Positions 9,681 to 18,452 of a DNA stretch of 64,000 nt are shown here, in pieces. This DNA is from G963662655 sp963666875 (lineage in GTDB: Bacteria > Cloacimonadota > Cloacimonadia > Cloacimonadales > JAIOQZ01), in assembly GCA_963666875.2 (NCBI GenBank), contig CAXXPU010000003.1, positions 7,719 to 71,718 on the forward strand, written 5' to 3'. How positions within the stretch are numbered: the stretch's first letter is position 1; every line of letters begins with the position of its first letter. Position numbers and translations under genes: made by a program. The notes under the pieces were generated by a model, which searched no databases, was not told where the DNA came from, and saw only the letters and a program-made list of their open reading frames with translations.

Positions 9681-12083
9681 TTCGATGCGATAGAGTAGAT
9701 TCTCGAAATCACGGGGAGGATATGCACGCAGCGTGTCTTCCCCGATTTCTTTTTCCAGCGCATCAAGCTGCCGTTCGACCTCGTAATTTACACGGTAGTC
9801 CGGCAGGGTGGTCACTTTATGGAAAAAATACCAGGCGGGAAGCTTCTGATCGTATTTCAGATAGAGATCGGCCAGCGTTCGGAAAGTCTCCCGATTCGCG
9901 GCTCGCCCCGGGAATCTCCGGTAATACTCCATCAGATTCCGCCTCGCCTCGCGATAATCCTTCTCGCCGTAGTGGATGGCGTATCGAAGGAAAAGCACGT
10001 CGCTTTCGAACCGCGACGAATCCCGCACAGCGATGCTATCCAGTGTGTTCAGCGCATCGTCGAAGGCGTGCAGATAGATCTGGTTCTTGGCGATCTGTAA
10101 CATAATCGCGCTTGTATCTACGTGGGTGGTATCGTCGAAGAAGCTGTAGTAGATGTCGTTCGCCTGCGCGTAGAGCTTGCGTTTCTCGTAGATACCCGCC
10201 AGCGAAGTCAGCAGATTGTAGTACTGAAGGCTATCGCTGACTGCGCCTGCCATGCCGGAATAGATTTCCGCGACCTGACGCACTTCCAGTTCCAGTGCAA
10301 TCTTTTGAAGCAATTCGAGCGACCGGTCCCGGAGGGGAACTTCGGTACGAACCGAATCCGGCACAATGAGATCTCTCAGGATTATCACGGCCTCGTCGTC
10401 GCTGTCCTGCTCATGCAAAGCGATCGCCCTTGAATAGCGGATGGAGTCCAGATCGCCGATTCCCCTTGCCAGCAGCGTATCGGTGAAGCCGATCAACTGT
10501 CCGTACAGCTTCTGCTCCATGTAGTAGGCGATCAGATCGTAGGAGATACGGGCTGCACGCGGATCGTCCGGGTACCGCTGCACGTAGTTGAGCAAAAAAT
10601 CCTCCGTGGTCTCGTACTCGCCGAGGTTGTACTTCGAATACTCGCTTCGGTAATGGACTTCCGGCGTGGTCTCCGATTCGATCAACGCGTACAGTTCGTT
10701 CGCCTTCTCGAAATCACCCTGCTCGTAATAGTGGTCTCCGAGGAATTGCATGTAGCGTCCGAACTCGTCCTTCGTCAGATCGCTCCGGAAGCGGAGAGCC
10801 TCCGATTCGAGCGTCTTGTTGTAGGTCAACGCCACAAGGTTGTCCAGGTACTTGATCAGGAAGCCATGATTCGGACTCTTGTACTTACGGAACATGGTCT
10901 TGAAGTATTGACGGGCGATATCGGGGTGCTTCGTGAAGGTGTAGAGATTGGCAAGATTATAGTTTGCAACGGAATCCCATTGTGTCTCCGTGTCCAGATT
11001 TTTTATCCAATAGAAAGCAGTGCTGTTGTATTTGTAATAGCCGCGATACGCCCAGCCAATGGCGTAATTGGCAAAAAGCTCCGATTCGGGCTGAAGTTCC
11101 TGAAAGCGTTTGAAATTGCCCACTGCGGATTCGTACCGTTTGAACCGGTAGTCGAGTTCACCTTTCGCAAGCGATGCCAGTGCGCTGTTATAGATGTAAC
11201 TCTCGCCGACACGACGCATGATCTCGTCCGCGGCACCGTAGTGCTTTTGCCGGATGGCGAGCATGGTTCGGCAGAGATTGCTCTGATCGGTCAACGGCAG
11301 GAACAACTCCAGATGCTCTGTGGTATCGTAGCGGTTTCGCTCCATGAAATAGAGCATGAAGCGGATCAGCGTGTCTTCGGAGAGGATTTCGAGGTCCGGC
11401 GGCAATTTCGGTTCTCTTCCATGTTCGAGGCTGATCATCGAGAGGTAGTCCGCCGCGATGGAGTTGATCGGCTCCGCGCTTTCCAGCATCAGGCTGTCGA
11501 ACACCGCCGAACACGACTCGATCCTGCCCATGTAGTAATCTGCCACCGCGCGTACAAGGCGTTTCTCGTCGAAGGTGAAGAGTCCCTCCGGCATCATGTC
11601 CAGCAGATTGGATACCTGCTCGAAATTGCCGTTGAGGAAGAGCGAGATGAAGATTTGCTTGAGCTCCGCCATCTGCTTGAGCGTGCGCAGTCTGTCGAAC
11701 TCGCGGAAGGATTTTTTGACCTCGTCAAGCCGGTAATGGAGAATGAAGGAGCTTTGCAGATACCAGTAGATGTAGCGCGGGAACCAGGTTTCCTGAAATG
11801 CGCGCGATTGTTCCTGCACGGTCCGGATGTATTCTTCGTAGCGTCCGAGTCGGTAGAGGACATCGAGTCTCAGCAAGATATGATGCGGATCGTCGCTTTC
11901 GCAGTCCCCGATCAACTCCCATGCCGCCGAATATTCCTGTGTCCGCATGAGTTTCTCGGCCTGCTCGAAGCGATCCAGAGTCAGATCGTCCAGCGTAAGG
12001 TCGGTTCGATAGCGATCGAAGTCATTCGCGCAGAGCATGCCGAACAGCATCGCGACCAGCAGAACCGAACCACGGATACGCAT
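9666..12083 (-). CDS. Exported tetratricopeptide-repeat protein
   Basis: 805 residues from the ATG at 12083, which lies one base after the activase stop and opens a signal peptide (MRIRGSVLLVAMLFGMLCAND). The rest is almost wholly helical, with many TPR-like pairs (YSAAWELIGDCE, ALASLAKGELDYRFKRYESAVGNFKRFQEL, KLPAWYFFHKV). Such periplasmic TPR proteins act as scaffolds, for example in outer-membrane or gliding/secretion machines; the partner here is unknown. It is the last gene of the minus-strand run that starts at apbE. Confidence 0.75.
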   Translation of the reverse strand: MRIRGSVLLVAMLFGMLCANDFDRYRTDLTLDDLTLDRFEQAEKLMRTQEYSAAWELIGDCESDDPHHILLRLDVLYRLGRYEEYIRTVQEQSRAFQETWFPRYIYWYLQSSFILHYRLDEVKKSFREFDRLRTLKQMAELKQIFISLFLNGNFEQVSNLLDMMPEGLFTFDEKRLVRAVADYYMGRIESCSAVFDSLMLESAEPINSIAADYLSMISLEHGREPKLPPDLEILSEDTLIRFMLYFMERNRYDTTEHLELFLPLTDQSNLCRTMLAIRQKHYGAADEIMRRVGESYIYNSALASLAKGELDYRFKRYESAVGNFKRFQELQPESELFANYAIGWAYRGYYKYNSTAFYWIKNLDTETQWDSVANYNLANLYTFTKHPDIARQYFKTMFRKYKSPNHGFLIKYLDNLVALTYNKTLESEALRFRSDLTKDEFGRYMQFLGDHYYEQGDFEKANELYALIESETTPEVHYRSEYSKYNLGEYETTEDFLLNYVQRYPDDPRAARISYDLIAYYMEQKLYGQLIGFTDTLLARGIGDLDSIRYSRAIALHEQDSDDEAVIILRDLIVPDSVRTEVPLRDRSLELLQKIALELEVRQVAEIYSGMAGAVSDSLQYYNLLTSLAGIYEKRKLYAQANDIYYSFFDDTTHVDTSAIMLQIAKNQIYLHAFDDALNTLDSIAVRDSSRFESDVLFLRYAIHYGEKDYREARRNLMEYYRRFPGRAANRETFRTLADLYLKYDQKLPAWYFFHKVTTLPDYRVNYEVERQLDALEKEIGEDTLRAYPPRDFENLLYRIELFSN

Positions 12084-12084
12084 C

Positions 12085-12867
12085 TTACATCCCCTTGTTA
12101 TCTCCAATCGCCAACAGTGCCGCACCGTAAGCGCCGGTCATGACCGGGTTTTCCGGTGTGATGAATTTCCTTTCGAATACCTCTTCGAGATAGTGCCTCA
12201 AGCCCTCGCTGCGCGCCGTTCCGCCGGTGAAAACAAACTGCTCCGTCATCGGCAGTCCGGACGCCATACCGCGAATCCTCCGAGCGATCGAATCGAACAC
12301 CCCGCGCGCAATCTCGCCCGGCTTCATGCCCTTCGTCAGAAGACCGATGATCTCCGATTCGGCGAAGACCACGCAGGTATTGTTGACCGGCACGGTCTCC
12401 TTCTCACTCAGCGCAAGTTTCGAGAGATTCTCGACGTCCGTCTCCAAAATGATGGAAGCGGTTTCGAGGAACCTTCCCGTGCCGGCGGCGCAACGATCAT
12501 TCATGGCGAAGTCGATCACACTGCCGTTTACGTCGATAGCGATCGCCTTGGAATCCTGTCCGCCAATGTCGATTATGGTGCGCGCTTCCGGCAGAAACCA
12601 CCGCACACCGCGCGCGTGGCATCCGATCTCCGAGACCGGTTTTCCTGCGAACGCGCTCTTGCGTCCGTAACCCGTGACAAAGACGCTGTCGATATCCGAA
12701 GGTTGAAGCTGCAAGGCTTGCAACGCCTTTTCATACAACATCTTCGCGCTGCGTGTGTGCACCGCGCCCGTGTCGGTGTAATCTGCGAACACGAATCGAT
12801 CTCTGTTTGCGTCGAACACCGCGATCTTGGTGGTGCGCGAGCCTGAATCAATTCCGATACCAATCAT
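12085..12867 (-). CDS. BcrAD/BadF/HgdC-type ATPase (2-hydroxyacyl-CoA dehydratase activase)
   Basis: 260 residues, the usual length for the single-domain activase. It opens with the actin-like phosphate loop GIGIDSGSRTTKIAVFD and has the GGQDSKAI and CAAGTGRFLE motifs; the Cys of the latter binds the subunit-bridging [4Fe-4S] cluster in HgdC. A third ATPase motif VFTGGTARSEGL is near residue 210. Family role: ATP-driven injection of one electron into 2-hydroxyacyl-CoA dehydratases or benzoyl-CoA reductases. No dehydratase subunits lie in the window, so the client is unknown. It starts 2 bases after the M16 gene and ends 1 base before the TPR gene. Confidence 0.85.
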   Translation of the reverse strand: MIGIGIDSGSRTTKIAVFDANRDRFVFADYTDTGAVHTRSAKMLYEKALQALQLQPSDIDSVFVTGYGRKSAFAGKPVSEIGCHARGVRWFLPEARTIIDIGGQDSKAIAIDVNGSVIDFAMNDRCAAGTGRFLETASIILETDVENLSKLALSEKETVPVNNTCVVFAESEIIGLLTKGMKPGEIARGVFDSIARRIRGMASGLPMTEQFVFTGGTARSEGLRHYLEEVFERKFITPENPVMTGAYGAALLAIGDNKGM

Positions 12868-12869
12868 AA

Positions 12870-15399
12870 TTACGATAATATATGGATGAAAAAGTTATCT
12901 TCCGTGAAATATTCCTGCGAGATGGCGCGAATGTGTTCGAGCGTGACCCGCTCCAGCCGCTTTTCGCGCTCCAGATAATACTCGTATCCGAGACCGATCG
13001 CCTCCAGCATCGAGATCGAAGTCGCCTGATGCAGCACGCTCTCATCGTCCTGCAACCTGCTGCCGCGTATGGCGTTCCGTGCGATTTCCAGTTCCTTTTC
13101 GCCGATCGAATTGGTCTTACACTCCTCAAGGATATCGCGGATCACTTCGAGACTCTCCTCCTCGCCGTCGCGGTTAACCTGCGCCCACACACGGTAATAA
13201 CCCAGCTTCTCCAGCGCGTGAAAATCGAATTCGACCGAATATGCCAGACCGCGCTTTTCCCGAAGCTCGGTGTAGAGTCGCGAGTTGAGGTCGCCCGCCG
13301 AGTATCTGTGAAAGCACGTAAAATGCGGTGTTCTTCTCCCGTTCGTCGTATCGACAACCGAATCCGCCAAGCTGGATAATGGACTGGTCCATGCCGGTGT
13401 CTTTCCGCCTGAAACGACGATCGGACGGAGCCAGAAGCGCTTCCTGCGTCGTGGGTGGAAGGGACCGGTTCTCGAGGTTGGCAAGCGTCTTCTCGAGATA
13501 TTCGATCGTCTCCTCGACAGGCATGTCGCCCACGATCGTGATCACCATCTGGCGCGGATTATAATAGGTTCGATACCACTCGATAATCCTCTTGCGGGAG
13601 ATGTCCCGCAGATCCTTGATCCGTCCGTAGCGATGTAAAAGATTGCTGTGCTGTCCGAAAATCATCTCCTTCCAGAGCTTTCCGGAATACTGCTGCGGGT
13701 AGTCCTTGATTCGATTGAGCGAGCTGACGACCGTATTGCGAATGTTGTGCAGATGGTCGTTCGGGAAAAGTGGCGCCGAGAGCACGTCGTGCAGAAGATC
13801 GAGCGCCGTGAATAGCTTGTCTTCGAAGCACTTGCAGCGGATCGTGGTCGTCTCCAGATGGTTGGTCACGCCCAGCACGATGCCCTGATCGGAGCAATAC
13901 TCGAGCATTTGCAGGTAGTTACGCTTCGCATTACCATGCATCAGCAGCGTGGATGTGAGTTGGTTGATCCCGCGGCTTCCTTCCCGCTCGTTGAGCTGCG
14001 AGGCGACGATTCCGATAGCGATACCGATGGTTGGTTTGCCGGTGACCTTCTTCAGGCACACCTTCATCCCGCTGGATAGCGTGGTCGTCACGCAGTCAGC
14101 GACAGTGGATATCTCAGGTAGCGCCGCCCTTTTCTCACGCGATAAAACTCGTTTCGGATCGAGGTGATCGCTCCCCATATAATAGACCTGCAACACTTCC
14201 GGGTACAGGTACTTGCGAATCACGCGACGTGTGTCGGCCTCGGTGATGCGGGATACAATCTCCGGCAGCCGCACGAAACTCTCCCAGCCGACGGTCAGTT
14301 CGTCGTTGCCCAGGCTCATGCCCAGCGATTCGGCGTATTCGCCGGTGTAGCGATGCTGGTGCAGGGATTCGGTCTTGATCCGGTCCAGTTCGTCGCTCTT
14401 CATGCCGAACCGGTAGAAATCTTCCAGCTCGTCGCGAACGATCCCGATGATGCGGTACGGATCGCCGCCCTTCTTGGGGTTGACCATCAGGATGGCCATG
14501 CCGTCGTTGACGCCGCTGTAGGAGTGCAGTTGCATGCCGTCGATCAGCTTTTCCTTTTCGAAGAGCCGTTGATACAATCGAGAGTTCTTGCCCTGTGCGA
14601 ATGCCTTGATTGCCAGGTTGTAGGCGTTGAAGTCCTCGTTAAGGTCCGAGAAATCAGGGATGCTGAAGGCGAGAAAACCATTGGCGAGCTTGCGCTTGTA
14701 TTGCTTGAAGCCCGACTTCACCGGCAGCGGATCGAGCGGGAGATTGCCGTGATGCACCTTCGCCGGCTTCCAGTCGCTGAAATACTCGCTCATCATGCCG
14801 GTCAGTTCGTCAGGCTTCAGATCGCCGCAGGCGACGACGTAAGCGTTGTTCGGCACGTACCATTTGTGACGAAATCGCTGAATATCCTCGAATCGTGCTT
14901 TACGTAAAATCTGTTCGTCGCCGATCACCGGATTCCGAAGCGGATTCTCCGTGAAATAATCCTGCGGTATCCGTTCCAGAAATACCTCTTCCGGATCGTT
15001 GCGATACTGTTTCAGTTCTTCGAGAACGACCTTCCGCTCCGATTCGAATTCGATTTCGTCGAAGGCGGTGCGGCAGACTAATTCGGACAGGAGATGCAGA
15101 CCTTCTCTGGTATATCTGGAAGGGAGCGTTATGAAGAAGCAGGTCGAGTCGTACTCGGTATAGGCATTGAGCGTACCGCCGTAGAAGGCCGCCTTCTCGG
15201 AAAGGGAGCCGTCCGGGAAATCGCGAGTCGATTTGAACACCAGATGCTCCAGAAAGTGCGAGAATCCGGCTTCTTCGGGCTTTTCCCAGCACGAACCCAC
15301 CCGTACGAACACCATGAGGCTGATCAGCGGATTGGCGTGCGACTCCGACATGATGATTTTCAGGCCATTCGGCATGACACTGGTTTCGATTTGATACAT
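12870..15399 (-). pseudogene. M16 (insulinase/pitrilysin-like) zinc peptidase, interrupted by one +1 frameshift
   Basis: Two overlapping open frames together give one ~840-residue two-domain M16 peptidase. The first runs from ATG 15399 (AGAAGG ribosome site) and carries the inverted zinc motif HFLEH with the downstream Glu region (ERKVVLEEL) in domain 1, then most of domain 2. The second, ending at 12870, supplies the rest (DLNSRLYTELREKRGLAYSVEF...). The join is near 13293-13300, where GGCGGGCGACC on the minus strand would read GG-DLN if one base were removed. Family role: degradation of small peptides, often in the periplasm; no signal peptide is seen. The break may be an assembly error or a real mutation. 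The neighbours are folE2 (12 bases upstream) and the activase. Confidence 0.85.
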
Positions 15400-15411
15400 T
15401 CCTTCTCCGGC

Positions 15412-16179
15412 TCAGCGTTCGATGCAGGCGTACGCGTTGTGGTTATGGATCGATTCCATGTTCTCGGCCTCGATGCGGAAATGGGTGACGCGCTTGTCGT
15501 TTTGAAGCTTGATTGCCAGCTCGCGAATCACGTCTTCCACGAAGCGCGGGTTGTCGTACGCCTTCTCGGTGACGTGCTTCTCATCGACGCGCTTCAGGAG
15601 AGAATAGATCTCGCAACTGGCAGAGGATTCGGCGTATTCGATCAGCTCTTCCAGCCAGATGAAATCGGTGTAGGAGACCTTGATGCGGATCATGGAGCGC
15701 TGGTTGTGTGCTCCGTAATCGCTGATTTCCTTCGAGCACGGACAAAGCGTGGTGACCGGCACTTCCACCCCGATTTCGAGCCGGTAATCTTCTTTACAGG
15801 AGGCTTCGAAGATACAGTTGTAGGACAGGATCGATTCGATCCCGCTGACCGGCGCTTTCTTGCGCATGAAATACGGGAATCGTATCTTCGTGAAGGCAGC
15901 GTCCGCGTTCAGTGCCGATTTGACGTCTTGCAGAAACGGCTCGAGATTGTGGATGAACGACTCCTCGTGATAGCGATTCAGCACCTCGATGAACCGGCTC
16001 ATGTGCGTGCCGCGCTCGCTGTGTGGAAGCTGAACGTAGATGTCCAGTTCGGCCGTCGTGTGCTGTGTTTCTCGCGCTCGATCCTCCACCACGATCGGGT
16101 AATGGATGTTCTTCACCCCCACCTTGTCGATAGTGATGTTTCGCCCGTCCTGCTGACTCTGTACGTCTCTAACTTCCAT
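15412..16179 (-). CDS. folE2: GTP cyclohydrolase FolE2 (MptA/type IB)
   Basis: 255 residues from ATG 16179, which overlaps the end of apbE by 11 bases. The COG1469 core is clear: the HMSRF motif, FMRKKAPVSG, VPVTTLCPCSKEIS with the metal-binding Cys, YGAHNQRS, and the C-terminal NMESIHNHNAYA. It opens GTP to 7,8-dihydroneopterin triphosphate for folate and related pterins (queuosine in other organisms), using metals other than zinc. No other folate gene is nearby. Confidence 0.93.
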   Translation of the reverse strand: MEVRDVQSQQDGRNITIDKVGVKNIHYPIVVEDRARETQHTTAELDIYVQLPHSERGTHMSRFIEVLNRYHEESFIHNLEPFLQDVKSALNADAAFTKIRFPYFMRKKAPVSGIESILSYNCIFEASCKEDYRLEIGVEVPVTTLCPCSKEISDYGAHNQRSMIRIKVSYTDFIWLEELIEYAESSASCEIYSLLKRVDEKHVTEKAYDNPRFVEDVIRELAIKLQNDKRVTHFRIEAENMESIHNHNAYACIER

Positions 16180-17167
16180 CTTCGGTTTCCAGTAGTTCCT
16201 TGATGCCCATGGTGCGCATGGAGATGATCTCGTCACCCTCCTGATAATAGATAATCGCGTTCACGTCGGGATAGGACTTGGCAAGCTCGATGGCCTTTTC
16301 CGGTTTTAAAAGAAACATGGCGGTCGAGAGCGCGTCGGCGAGGGTTGCGTTGGGCGCGATCACCGTCACCGAGATCGTGTTCTGCGCCGGATAGCCGGTC
16401 ATGGGATTGATGATATGATGATAACGTACATCGTTCTGGATAAAGAATCGCTCGTAGTCGCCCGAAGTGACCACCGCGCACTCCTTCAGGTTCAGCACGG
16501 CGATGACGTCTTCCCTGTCGCGCGGGTGCCGGATACCGACCCGCATCGTGCCGATATCGCCGAAGTAGCGGATATCGCCTCCGGCGTTGATATAACCTGA
16601 TAAAACATCCTTCGTCATCAGAAATTCCACTGCTCTGTCGATGATGTATCCCTTGGCGACGCTGCCCAGATTGATCTTGAATCCCACCGGTTTGATCAAT
16701 TCCGCGTCCGAGACGGTCAGTTTATCGAAGCCTACGCAGCGCTGCGCAACGACGATCGCCGCGGAATCGGGCACGATCTCGTTCTCGAAATCCCAGAGAT
16801 CGCTCAGCACGCCGATCGAGAGGTCGTACAGCGAATCGGTCTTTGTATAAAGCTCTGCGCCCAGCGCCATCATCGAACGGACATCTTCCGAGATAGTGAA
16901 CCGCGTCGTGTCGGAGAGATTCATCCGCACGATTTCACTGCCATCCTTGAAGTAAGACAGGCGGTCTTCGTAACCGCTCATCAGGCTGAAAGCGCTGTCG
17001 ATGAGCGCATCCGGATTCTTGTCCGTCGTCCGGATCGAAATCTCGACGAAGGTGTCCAGCAGGATCTCCGAGCGCTTCGTTTCATACGAGCGTGTCATGT
17101 ATCGCCATGCCGCGAATGCGATGATCGCGATCAGCAGCAGAAGCTGGAATATCTCTTTGCGTTTCAT
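16169..17167 (-). CDS. apbE: ApbE-type FAD:protein FMN transferase
   Basis: 332 residues; the ATG at 17167 follows GAGGA, better than one at 17179. A single N-terminal membrane segment (FQLLLLIAIIAFAAWRYM) would hold the enzyme at the outer face of the inner membrane. Family motifs are present: LLDTFVEI, the Gly-rich INLGSVAKGYIIDRAVEFL, AGGDIRYFG, HHIINPMTGYPAQ and DALSTAMF, including the FAD-binding and Mg-binding residues. It attaches FMN through threonine to redox proteins such as Rnf or Nqr subunits; none is in the window. It is the first gene of the five-gene minus-strand operon. Confidence 0.92.
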   Translation of the reverse strand: MKRKEIFQLLLLIAIIAFAAWRYMTRSYETKRSEILLDTFVEISIRTTDKNPDALIDSAFSLMSGYEDRLSYFKDGSEIVRMNLSDTTRFTISEDVRSMMALGAELYTKTDSLYDLSIGVLSDLWDFENEIVPDSAAIVVAQRCVGFDKLTVSDAELIKPVGFKINLGSVAKGYIIDRAVEFLMTKDVLSGYINAGGDIRYFGDIGTMRVGIRHPRDREDVIAVLNLKECAVVTSGDYERFFIQNDVRYHHIINPMTGYPAQNTISVTVIAPNATLADALSTAMFLLKPEKAIELAKSYPDVNAIIYYQEGDEIISMRTMGIKELLETEDGS

Positions 17168-17262
17168 ATCGTTCCTCATTCTATATTATCATAAATAAGC
17201 AGTTAGTAAGAAAATTATACCAGTCGCATTTGTCAATCGTTTGTTGTTGGAATCGTATTCAT

Positions 17263-17311
17263 CCGGCATAACTTCTGAATGTGCCGCAGGCTCTTCTGAA
17301 TGTTATGCCGG
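17263..17311 (-). repeat. R4 hairpin repeat, copy 1
   Basis: Perfect 10-base outer arms CCGGCATAAC and GTTATGCCGG flank a core which, read on the minus strand, is A-TTCAGAA-GA-N9-ACA-TTCAGAA. The two TTCNGAA boxes can pair with each other inside the arms, giving one long imperfect hairpin. Copies at 17417-17467 and 52201-52240 share the core but not the arms. Confidence 0.75.
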
Positions 17312-17336
17312 AAAAGCAGGGACGACAACACCACCC

Positions 17337-17362
17337 GTAGCGCTCGACCTCCGGGCGAGCCT
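17337..17362 (-). repeat. R3 repeat, copy 1 (26 bases)
   Basis: The 26 bases read on the minus strand as AGGCTCGCC-CG-GAGGTCGAGCGCTAC and are identical, in opposite orientation, to 28448-28473. GCTCG/CGAGC can form a stem. Confidence 0.8.
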
Positions 17363-17416
17363 CCCCTGAAAATCCCCAATGGCGAGCCTGACCGTGTCGA
17401 TCATGCTTGAGCACCT

Positions 17417-17467
17417 GAAATCAACATTCGGAAGAGTCGCTCCGCAACACATTCGGAAGTTGATTTC
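17417..17467 (+). repeat. R4 hairpin repeat, copy 2
   Basis: Outer arms GAAATCAAC (17417-17425) and GTTGATTTC (17459-17467) are perfect complements and differ from those of copy 1. The core is A-TTCGGAA-GA-N13-ACA-TTCGGAA. Confidence 0.75.
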
Positions 17468-17542
17468 TTAGGGATCGCCTCCTGCAAAGAAAAACATGGA
17501 CAGAAACGGTGATTCACAGAGGATGGAAAATTGAGGTAAACG

Positions 17543-17986
17543 ATGAAAAAGATAATAATTGCACTGATGCTTCTCGCCGGGCTGTTTCTCTATGCGGAAG
17601 AGCCGCTTGAAGTAATGAAAGACGTCGATCGGGAACTGCAATCGATCGCATTACAGGCGCACGACGCGACTACACTCGAAGCTGTACTCGTATTGATGAA
17701 GAAGCTGACCCACCAGATGTCGAGATACGCGTATGCGACGATGGACATGCAAAAGCAGTTGATCGAGACGCAGACCTATCCCGATTCGCTGGACAGAACG
17801 TTGATCCAGTATGGCAGTAACATGCAGAAAAGCATGATCGAGATGGAAATGGCGGTTCGGAAATTCGAAACCGAACCACGCATGAAGGAAGCCCTGAAAG
17901 AATACAGATCCAAAATGAACGAACTCGATCGCCTCATGCACGAATCATTGGACGACCGGAAAAACGAGAAGCCGGAGCAGGAGTGA
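17543..17986 (+). CDS. Small secreted helical protein, unknown
   Basis: 147 residues with a signal peptide (MKKIIIALMLLAGLFLYA/E) and a GAGGT ribosome site. The mature part is charged and helical, rich in Met, Glu and Lys, with possible coiled-coil stretches (DMQKQLIETQ, MQKSMIEMEMAVRKFE, LKEYRSKMNELDRLM). I do not recognise a family. Its stop codon overlaps the start of the next gene, whose product has the same size and architecture, so the two are probably a paralogous or partnered pair. Confidence 0.75.
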   Translation: MKKIIIALMLLAGLFLYAEEPLEVMKDVDRELQSIALQAHDATTLEAVLVLMKKLTHQMSRYAYATMDMQKQLIETQTYPDSLDRTLIQYGSNMQKSMIEMEMAVRKFETEPRMKEALKEYRSKMNELDRLMHESLDDRKNEKPEQE

Positions 17987-18384
17987 ACACTGTTATGAAA
18001 CGTATCATGATCCTTCTGACCTTTATTGCTGTCGCGATGTCCCTGATCGCAGCGGATTCACCCGATACACGTATAATTCAGTCCGCGAATCGGATCAAGG
18101 AACTTGCGATCCAGTCTAAATCGATTCAGAAACCGGAAGAAGCCGCCAAACTGCTCGATGCGATGCACAAGGAATTCCTCGTGGTTCTCGATGCGAACCA
18201 TGAGCTGGAAGCTCAGGAAACCGAGCTGAGCGAAGCGCGCGAAGAAGAGCTGGATACCGCTCTCGTCGAGCTGCTCGACAGCATCGAAGTCATCACCATC
18301 ACCGCGACCCAGTTCATGAATGATCCCGCGGTCAGTAAATCGTTGGACGATTTTGAGGCCGAGATGGAGAAATTCGGGCAATAG
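17983..18384 (+). CDS. Small secreted helical protein, partner of the preceding gene
   Basis: 133 residues if the GTG at 17983 (coupled GTGA overlap) is used, 129 from the ATG at 17995. Signal peptide MKRIMILLTFIAVAMSLIAA, then an acidic helical protein (HELEAQETELSEAREEELDTALVELLDSIE). No family is recognised. Shared length, signal peptide, helical content and tandem position with the upstream gene suggest a common origin, although sequence identity is low. Confidence 0.7.
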   Translation: MNTVMKRIMILLTFIAVAMSLIAADSPDTRIIQSANRIKELAIQSKSIQKPEEAAKLLDAMHKEFLVVLDANHELEAQETELSEAREEELDTALVELLDSIEVITITATQFMNDPAVSKSLDDFEAEMEKFGQ

Positions 18385-18452
18385 GAATTCCGATAATCCT
18401 TGACACATCCGCTTCCCGGCAGGTTTTTACCTCGTATTCTCAGGGAGCAGAC

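Larger units (their letters stand above)
17180..17542. other. Divergent intergenic region holding three repeat copies
   Basis: 363 bases between apbE (minus) and the small secreted protein gene (plus). It contains two R4 hairpins (17263-17311, 17417-17467) and one R3 hairpin (17337-17362). I see no convincing promoter pair for either side and no ORF. Confidence 0.7.

Noticed and set aside
10653..12143. 496-codon open frame on the plus strand
   Set aside because: It lies wholly antisense to the TPR gene, has no ribosome site or domain, and its composition mirrors the codon pattern of the real gene.
17263..17467. Integron attC sites
   Set aside because: Hairpin shape and AAC...GTT ends are suggestive, but RYYYAAC/GTTRRRY boxes do not fit, spacing is short and no cassette genes or integrase are present.
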